Origin: Aridibacter sp965216195
Lineage (GTDB): Bacteria > Acidobacteriota > Blastocatellia > Pyrinomonadales > Pyrinomonadaceae
Assembly: GCA_965216195.1 (NCBI GenBank)
Contig: OZ244151.1
Coordinates: forward strand, 806,001-870,000
Direction: 5' to 3'
DNA length: 64,000 nucleotides
Below are positions 59,198-64,000 of this stretch, piece after piece. The notes below the pieces were generated by a model. That model worked only from the letters and a program-made list of their open reading frames with translations, was not told the origin of the DNA and ran no database searches. Position numbers and translations under genes: made by a program. How positions within the stretch are numbered: position 1 is the stretch's first letter; every line of letters begins with the position of its first letter.

Positions 59198-61015
59198 ATG
59201 AGAAAACAAATCGTTAAAAACGCATTTTTCATTTGCGCGATTCTTATCGTGTCAACGATACATGCGGCAGGGCAAAAACCTCAGCTCGTATTCAAGGACG
59301 GCGAGGCGCAGATAGTGCCCGCGTTTACCGACTCGAAGAAATGGCTTCGGCACGATCTCTGGGTTGAGACGGAGTTCGATTCTGACGGGGACGGCAGGAA
59401 AGACCGGATGCACGTCTCGGTTACGCGACCGGTGCAGACAATGACGTATAGTATGAAACTGCCCGTGGTTTATGTTACGAGTCCTTATTTTGCGGGCACG
59501 GCTGGATTTGTGAAAGGTTTGTTCTGGAAGGTGAAGCACGAGCTGGGAGAAATGGGGCCACCACGCACGCACGCTGAGGTAAAGCGTCGTGGGAAGCGAC
59601 CGATTATTTCAAACTCTCATATAAGGCAATGGGTTCCTCGCGGCTATATCGTGGTGCATTCGTCATCTCCCGGAACAGGGCTTTCGGATGGTTCTCCGAC
59701 CGTCGGCGGCGACAATGAGTCCCTTGCGCCGAAGGCGGTGATCGAATGGTTGACCGGAAAAGACAACGGTTATACCACCCGAACCGGTATGCAAAAGACT
59801 CATGCGAAATTTTCAAATGGAAAAGTCGGTATGACGGGGACTTCCTATAACGGCACACTGCCGCTTGCCGCAGCAACCACGGGAGTAAAAGGCCTTGAGG
59901 CGATCATTCCGATCTCGCCAAATACATCCTACTATCACTATTATCGCGCAAACGGATTGGTTAGAAGCCCGGGAGGCTTTCTCGGTGAGGATATCGATGT
60001 TCTTTACGATTTTATTCACAGCGGCGATGTTTCAAAGCGCGCCCGAAATAATCGGGTTGTTCGCGACGGCATCCTTGCAAAGGGAATGGACCGGAAAACG
60101 GGCGACTATAACGACTTTTGGGCGACCCGTGACTATTTAAATGATATTAAGCCGATGAAGGCGGCGATTTTACTCGCACATGGTTTTAATGACTGGAACG
60201 TCATGCCGGATCACAGCTACCGAATTTATAAGGCGGCGAGAGCGATGGGGTTGCCGGCCCAAATTTATTTCCACCAGGGCGGTCACGGCGGTCCTCCGAC
60301 GATGACGATGATGAACCGCTGGTTTACGCGGTATCTGCATGGCGTGGACAACGGTGTGGAGAAGGATCCGCGGGCGTTTGTGGTTCGCGAGCGTGCCAGA
60401 CGTTCGGAGCCGACGGCTTACAAGGATTATCCAAATCCGGATGCGGTTGATGTTAAGCTGCATCTTGGAAAAGGCGCTCCTGGCGTTGGGAAACTGAGTC
60501 CGAAGCGGCTTAAAAGACAGAGAAAAGAGACATTGATCGACGACGTTTCAATCTCCGGTTCTGAACTTGCACAGGCAGCGAGTTCGAAAAATCGCCTGCT
60601 TTATGTGACACCAATTTTGAAAAAGCCGGTTCATATTTCGGGTGTTCCGAAAATCAAGGTCAGGCTTGCAAGCAGCAAACCGGCGGCAAATCTTTCGGTT
60701 TGGCTGGTGTCGCTCCCTTGGAATCCGCGCGGGCCGGGAGTAAGGATTACGGACAACATCATCACGCGCGGTTGGGCCGATCCGCAGAATTACCGTTCGC
60801 TTCGAAAAGGCGAACCCTTGAAGCCGGGGAAGTTTTATGAGTTTAGTTTTAATCTCGAACCTGATGATCAGATCATAGCGGCGGGACAGCAGATCGGATT
60901 GATGATCTTTTCGAGTGATAAGGCGTTTACGATTCATCCTAAACCGGGAACGGAGTTGACGGTTGATTTGGATGGGACCATGCTCACTTTGCCTGTGGTT
61001 GGAGGAATACTGTGA
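59198..61015 (+). CDS. Secreted S15 family (Xaa-Pro dipeptidyl-peptidase-like) hydrolase
   Basis: The protein (605 aa from ATG 59198) has a signal peptide (MRKQIVKNAFFICAILIVSTIHAAGQ), then an S15/CocE alpha/beta-hydrolase domain with nucleophile S216 in GKVGMTGTSYNGTL, oxyanion region HSSSPGTGLSDG, and the acid and His regions LAHGFNDWNVMPDHS and HQGGHGG. A C-terminal galactose-binding-like beta domain follows (PKIKVRLASSKPAANLSVWLVS, GWADPQNYRSLRKGEPL). It matches X-Pro dipeptidyl-peptidase PepX. An in-frame upstream extension begins inside the last attC and is unlikely. It is large for a cassette and probably belongs to the chromosome beyond the array. Confidence 0.87.
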   Translation: MRKQIVKNAFFICAILIVSTIHAAGQKPQLVFKDGEAQIVPAFTDSKKWLRHDLWVETEFDSDGDGRKDRMHVSVTRPVQTMTYSMKLPVVYVTSPYFAGTAGFVKGLFWKVKHELGEMGPPRTHAEVKRRGKRPIISNSHIRQWVPRGYIVVHSSSPGTGLSDGSPTVGGDNESLAPKAVIEWLTGKDNGYTTRTGMQKTHAKFSNGKVGMTGTSYNGTLPLAAATTGVKGLEAIIPISPNTSYYHYYRANGLVRSPGGFLGEDIDVLYDFIHSGDVSKRARNNRVVRDGILAKGMDRKTGDYNDFWATRDYLNDIKPMKAAILLAHGFNDWNVMPDHSYRIYKAARAMGLPAQIYFHQGGHGGPPTMTMMNRWFTRYLHGVDNGVEKDPRAFVVRERARRSEPTAYKDYPNPDAVDVKLHLGKGAPGVGKLSPKRLKRQRKETLIDDVSISGSELAQAASSKNRLLYVTPILKKPVHISGVPKIKVRLASSKPAANLSVWLVSLPWNPRGPGVRITDNIITRGWADPQNYRSLRKGEPLKPGKFYEFSFNLEPDDQIIAAGQQIGLMIFSSDKAFTIHPKPGTELTVDLDGTMLTLPVVGGIL

Positions 61016-61053
61016 TATTTTATACTGGTTGATCGAAATAACTGGAGGTAAAA

Positions 61054-61408
61054 ATGTCAAATTGGGATACTATAAAAGAAAAGTTGAGAGCGACGAAAAT
61101 GTGCATACATTCACGATGACAGAATTGAGAGATGCTGCAGGTAAGGACAAGCTGGGAAGACACGTTTGCACTGAGATTGCCAAAAGCTTCATGGGATGGG
61201 GCTCGGACATGTTTCCCAGGAACTGCCCACAAGTCGGGATGAAAGAGTCAGAGTGTTTAAACTTGGAACGTCGATTGCGGACCTAATTACAATGGTCTTG
61301 ATGCCCGGAGAATCAAACGATAGGAAGCTAAAGGAACAAATAAATAAGGAAGATATTCGAGCGGTTGAGACTCTCGAAGAGATCCGAGAACTTCTAGAAG
61401 AGCGTTAG
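61054..61408 (+). pseudogene. Hypothetical gene broken by two single-base frameshifts
   Basis: Three reading frames join into one sensible protein of about 118 aa. It starts MSNWDTIKEKLRATK (ATG 61054), continues as NVHTFTMTELRDAAGKDKLGRHVCTEIAKSFMG, and ends LGHVSQELPTSRDERVRVFKLGTSIADLITMVLMPGESNDRKLKEQ, to a TAG at 61408. Each junction needs one extra base, at the AAAA near 61098 and the GG runs near 61197. No family is recognised. AGGAGGT-like GGAGG lies 8 nt before the ATG, so this was a real gene. Confidence 0.6.
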
Positions 61409-61479
61409 TCAATCTTTGAGGTTGCTTTGATGATGGTTTTCCGACGTTACGGTTTTCTGTACCATTAGGGAAAGAAAAT

Positions 61480-61677
61480 ATGGAAATTACATTGGCTTTG
61501 AACAAGATGTCAGTAGAAGAAAAAATCCAGGTGATGGAATCTATTTGGGAGGATTTATGTAAAACCCCAAATAGTTTTACTTCTCCTGACTGGCATCAGC
61601 GTGTTCTGAGTAATAGGTCAGAGCAGGCAAAAAAAGGGAAGGATGAATTTACCGATTGGGAAACGGCGAAAAAATAA
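61480..61677 (+). CDS. Antitoxin of the addiction-module component (Unstab_antitox-like) family
   Basis: The 65-aa protein has the typical N-terminal helix (MSVEEKIQVMESIWEDLCK) and the toxin-wrapping C-terminus SPDWHQRVLSNRSEQAKKGKDEFTDWETAKK, the pattern of the putative addiction-module antitoxin family that pairs with RelE/ParE toxins. The gene that follows 8 nt later begins as such a toxin. Confidence 0.85.
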   Translation: MEITLALNKMSVEEKIQVMESIWEDLCKTPNSFTSPDWHQRVLSNRSEQAKKGKDEFTDWETAKK

Positions 61678-61685
61678 TATAAGAC

Positions 61686-61982
61686 GTGAAATCCCGTGAA
61701 ATCAAAATTCTCGGTTCGGCAATCGAAGATTTAATTGATGGCTACCGATTTTATGAAGGACACCTCGAAGGCGGCGGCACCTACTTCCTAGACTCGCTTT
61801 TCTCAGATATCGACTCATTGATAGTTAATGCCAGCATACACCAATTACACTTTGGTAGATATCACCGTATGTTGTCAAAACGGTTCCCGTTTGCGCTTGC
61901 CCGGGGCGAGCGAGCAATTCTTGAAAAAAAGGTCGTCAGCCACTCTCAAGCGAAATCTAAAATGAAAAAATGGCTCGAATAA
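61686..61982 (+). CDS. RelE/ParE toxin front fused to a Phd/YefM-like antitoxin end
   Basis: The 98-aa ORF starts with GTG. Residues 1-70 read as a RelE/ParE toxin (EIKILGSAIEDLIDGYRFYEGHL, HFGRYHRMLSKRFPFAL). The toxin C-terminus expected next, a YYRVE-like strand and the catalytic end, is absent. Instead residues 71-98 (ARGERAILEKKVVSHSQAKSKMKKWLE) match the C-terminus of Phd/YefM-like antitoxins. A second ParE-type gene, broken, follows in the position a toxin would take after that antitoxin. The likely cause is a deletion that joined two modules near 61896-61905. It probably makes no active toxin. Confidence 0.7.
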   Translation: MKSREIKILGSAIEDLIDGYRFYEGHLEGGGTYFLDSLFSDIDSLIVNASIHQLHFGRYHRMLSKRFPFALARGERAILEKKVVSHSQAKSKMKKWLE

Positions 61983-62285
61983 TTTGGACTGAGCCGGCAT
62001 TAAATGACCTCGATAAAATTGCTGAATACATTGCCCCAGATAATTTTTAGGCGGCAGAGAGTCTGGTTCAAAAGGTGTTTAGAAGAGTCGAGAGGCTAGT
62101 GAATCATCCGAAATCCGGTCGCGTCCCACCGGAACCCGACAGGTTCGATCTATCGTGAAGCCGTTGTTCCTCCGTGCCGCATTTTTTGTCGCATCGAAAA
62201 GAAAACTGTTTACATTGGGTTTGTAATGCGATCTGAAAAGGACTTAAGAAATTATATGATCGACGGGCGAATAATTACTGATTAA
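61970..62285 (+). pseudogene. ParE-like toxin gene with stop codon and frameshift
   Basis: Starting at ATG 61970 (inside the end of the preceding ORF) the frame reads MARIIWTEPALNDLDKIAEYIAPDNF, an obvious ParE/RelE start, then hits TAG at 62048. Beyond it AAESLVQKVFRRVERLVNHPKSGRVPPE continues. A one-base shift near 62135 then leads to GSIYREAVVPPCRIFCRIEKKTVYIGFVMRSEKDLRNYMI, the ParE C-terminus, ending at TAA 62283. Two lesions make it inactive. Confidence 0.8.
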
Positions 62286-62883
62286 GTTTCCGGTAGTGCT
62301 CCGGTTTATTTATATTGGCGAAGTTCTTATCTTCGCTTTCTAACTCAAGGTATTTCTTATTTTTAAGTTTTCCGATAAATTGCAGAACCGATATGGATGT
62401 GCTTTCATCACGGAATAAATTTTCTATTATCGGTAAAGCGGCTTTGGTTTCGTAAACGGTGCAGAGCTGCTCGGTTTTTCCGTTTGGATGTTTTGGTAAG
62501 ACTACATCTGCCTTAGAATCCAGAGCGGTTTCGGTTATTTGCGATACGAAATCTACAGTTAAAAAAGGTAAATCCACCGGAAGAATTACAGCATATACGC
62601 TATCGCAATCTTTGAGCGCGGCATGAATTCCGCCCAACGGACCTCGATCTTCATAAATATCAAAGATATAGGGAAGTCCTTCGGGGAGTTTTTCGATGAA
62701 ATCTGCTTGCTTTTGATTTAGGACTACCTTGACGCGATCTTTGCAGACGGGAGTGAGAATATCGATTGCATTTTGGAGAAAAGTCTTGCCGTTTATCTCA
62801 AGAAACGCTTTGTCATACCCCATTCGAGAGGATTTTCCGCCGGCGAGAATGTAGCCTGAGAAATGTTTGTGTTTGGAAGTCAT
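62275..62883 (-). CDS. mobA: Molybdenum cofactor guanylyltransferase
   Basis: The 202-aa nucleotidyltransferase has the N-terminal GTP motif ILAGGKSSRMGYDKAFLEINGK and the metal Asp in LPVDLPFL. It attaches GMP to molybdopterin to form the bis-MGD cofactor needed by enzymes of the DMSO reductase family. The gene lies just downstream of a formate dehydrogenase alpha gene, which uses that cofactor, on the same strand; this supports MobA over other nucleotidyltransferases. Confidence 0.9.
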   Translation of the reverse strand: MTSKHKHFSGYILAGGKSSRMGYDKAFLEINGKTFLQNAIDILTPVCKDRVKVVLNQKQADFIEKLPEGLPYIFDIYEDRGPLGGIHAALKDCDSVYAVILPVDLPFLTVDFVSQITETALDSKADVVLPKHPNGKTEQLCTVYETKAALPIIENLFRDESTSISVLQFIGKLKNKKYLELESEDKNFANINKPEHYRKLNQ

Positions 62884-62903
62884 CCCCTACAAATTTTGAA
62901 GAT

Positions 62904-62988
62904 GCGGACAGGAGTGTCCGCGCTCCATTCAAAAAATGCGGACAGGAGTGTCCGCGCTCCACTCAAAAATGCGGGCAAGGATGCCCGC
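62904..62988. repeat. Three tandem hairpin repeats between fdhA and mobA
   Basis: Three units with a 33-34 bp period: GCGGACAGGAGTGTCCGC at 62904-62921 and 62938-62955, and GCGGGCAAGGATGCCCGC at 62971-62988. All are followed by GCTCC and joined by A-rich linkers. Each is a 7-bp perfect stem with a 4-nt loop. The third unit has changed on both arms (A to G and T to C) so the stem stays paired. Confidence 0.9.
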
Positions 62989-62996
62989 GCTCCGTC

Positions 62997-64000
62997 TTAA
63001 ACCCCAACCAATTCCTTTTCGCGAGCCTCAGCCATAATTCGTTTTTCGCCTTTTGATTTGCGGATCTTGCACGCGACAACCTTATATTCGGGACACTTCG
63101 CCTCAGAATCGTGAATGTCGCTCGTAATAATATTTACCATGATCTCCGGAAAGTGGAATGTGGTGCTCATCACGCCCGGTTTTACTTCATCCGTAATCCG
63201 CGCCTTGATATCAACCTTACCGCGTGCGGAGATCACACAGGTCATATCACCGTCGCTGATTCCATTGTCAGCGGCGTCTTTCGGGTTAATCAGCAATACA
63301 TCTTCTGTAAGAATTTCGCCGTTTCCCGTTCGGCGGGTCATCGCACCGCAATTATAGTGTTCGAGTTCGCGGTTTGTAGTGATTATATAGGGAAATTCTT
63401 CACCGTATTCGACGATCTCCTCGGATTCACGCCAGTCAAAGTAATGGAATTTTCCCTTTCCAATCTTAAACTCGTCTATGTGTATGATTTCTGTCGACGA
63501 ACCGTCTTCAGGAACGGGCCATTGCTTCCCATTTTTTGCAAGCTCTTCCCATTTAACGCCCTTAAAGAATGGAACGATCTGCGAAATCTCTTCAAGCATC
63601 GTGTCCGGCGCGTAATCGGGTTGACCGTAGTCCATCCTCTGCATTACATCGACTACGATTTGCCCGTCCACTTTCGTGCCTGGAACTGGATCAAGCACAG
63701 CGTTTACACGCTGGATCCGACGCTCGCCATTTGTAAATGTGCCAGATTTTTCAAGGAAAGAAGCCCCCGGTAGCACAACGTCGGCCATCGCTGCAGTCTC
63801 GGTCATAAACAATTCCTGAACGACAAGCATATCGAGATTTCTCAGTGCCTTTCTGACCTTGTTTGTATTCGGATCGGTTTGAACGACATCTTCACCAATG
63901 ATCCACATTACCTTAAGATCACCGGCAATCGCCGCATCAAACATTTCCGGAATCTTGTAGCCGATCTCAAGTGGAACATCCGCTTTGTAAAAATCGATGT
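62997..64000 (-). CDS. fdhA: Formate dehydrogenase alpha subunit, C-terminal part
   Basis: The frame is open to the right edge, so the 5' part with the [4Fe-4S] and catalytic Sec/Cys lies outside. The visible 330 residues have molybdopterin-oxidoreductase features: MTETAAMADVVLPGASFLEKSGTFTNGERRIQRVN, and a C-terminal molydopterin-dinucleotide-binding domain (FPYIITTNRELEHYNCGAMTRRTGN, LLINPKDAADNGISDGDMTCVISARGKVDIKARITDEVKPGVMSTTFHFPE). This pattern is closest to FdhA/FdhF-type formate dehydrogenase. NuoG-type or nitrate reductase relatives share parts of it, but the AMTRRTG and FHFPE motifs favour Fdh. MobA lies immediately downstream. Confidence 0.85.
   Translation of the reverse strand, partial: IDFYKADVPLEIGYKIPEMFDAAIAGDLKVMWIIGEDVVQTDPNTNKVRKALRNLDMLVVQELFMTETAAMADVVLPGASFLEKSGTFTNGERRIQRVNAVLDPVPGTKVDGQIVVDVMQRMDYGQPDYAPDTMLEEISQIVPFFKGVKWEELAKNGKQWPVPEDGSSTEIIHIDEFKIGKGKFHYFDWRESEEIVEYGEEFPYIITTNRELEHYNCGAMTRRTGNGEILTEDVLLINPKDAADNGISDGDMTCVISARGKVDIKARITDEVKPGVMSTTFHFPEIMVNIITSDIHDSEAKCPEYKVVACKIRKSKGEKRIMAEAREKELVGV

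Noticed and set aside
60963..61286. 107-residue frame beginning inside the S15 peptidase gene
   Set aside because: Only its second part makes sense, as the middle piece of the frameshifted gene at 61054-61408; the start overlaps the peptidase end.
61480..62285. A working toxin-antitoxin locus
   Set aside because: The first toxin lacks its C-terminus and the second has a stop and a frameshift; only the first antitoxin is intact.
1..64000. tRNA, rRNA, CRISPR arrays and known riboswitches
   Set aside because: Intergenic regions were read on both strands and no cloverleaf, rRNA core, regularly spaced direct repeats with unique spacers, or recognisable riboswitch was seen.

Overview
The window looks like chromosomal DNA of moderate GC from a Gram-negative soil or sediment bacterium, most likely an Acidobacteriota of the class Blastocatellia (Pyrinomonadaceae-like). 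That assignment is inferred from recognisable families: a full-length nuo operon, a THX-type ribosomal peptide, a Fur-linked ferredoxin-like protein with a histone H1-like tail, a sigma-like factor paired with a TPR-CHAT protein, and an acidobacterial hypothetical family at 23.6 kb. No rRNA, tRNA or CRISPR array was seen.

Layout. 0-3.8 kb: leuA-leuB-leuC on the minus strand (leuC cut by the edge), with a divergent LysR regulator. 3.9-6.4 kb: PilZ protein, YbdK-type carboxylate-amine ligase, a strong terminator and a class I glutamine amidotransferase. 6.4-23.3 kb: a minus-strand NADH-quinone oxidoreductase operon, nuoA-B-C-D-E-F-G-H-J-K-L-M-N. It lacks nuoI and carries three passenger genes: a secreted basic repeat protein (between E and F), a THX-like protein with a long Lys/Glu/Ala tail (between F and G) and a DUF1272 Cys-rich protein (between K and L). 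A CAT-like acetyltransferase and a small unknown protein follow nuoN. 23.6-43.3 kb: housekeeping and orphan genes, namely ThiS-like carrier, AI-2E family permease, PgpH-like HD phosphodiesterase, HflX (apparently with an AUU start), NHL/TIG protein, M48 protease, an orphan 1174-aa PglY/BrxC-like ATPase, DUF2520 protein, Fur, CinA and a DUF3298 protein.

43.4-56 kb: a PLP dehydratase, a LamG secreted protein, then a same-strand cluster of two proteases of different folds: sigma-like factor, anti-sigma/TPR/CHAT protein, zinc-ribbon membrane protein, an unknown 281-aa protein ending in a Gly/Cys tail, and a trypsin-like protease. This is the best candidate for an undescribed system. It is followed by an APH(6)-like kinase and 6-phosphogluconate dehydrogenase.

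56-62.3 kb: a chromosomal integron. An integron integrase (minus strand) is broken by one frameshift. To its right lie a candidate Pc promoter, an attI-like core, and four small cassette genes separated by two convincing and two decayed attC sites. Beyond it are a secreted S15 peptidase, a gene broken by two frameshifts, and the remains of two toxin-antitoxin modules, apparently fused by a deletion. 62.3-64 kb: mobA, three tandem hairpin repeats with a compensatory base change, and the 3' part of a formate dehydrogenase alpha gene that runs off the window.

The intergenic DNA also carries several non-coding repeat types: in-register heptamer arrays at three places, a run of six GAA/TTC-triloop hairpins, and a 14-bp inverted repeat that could hide the ribosome binding site of the sigma-like gene. 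All family assignments come from reading translated sequence; none has been confirmed by a database search.
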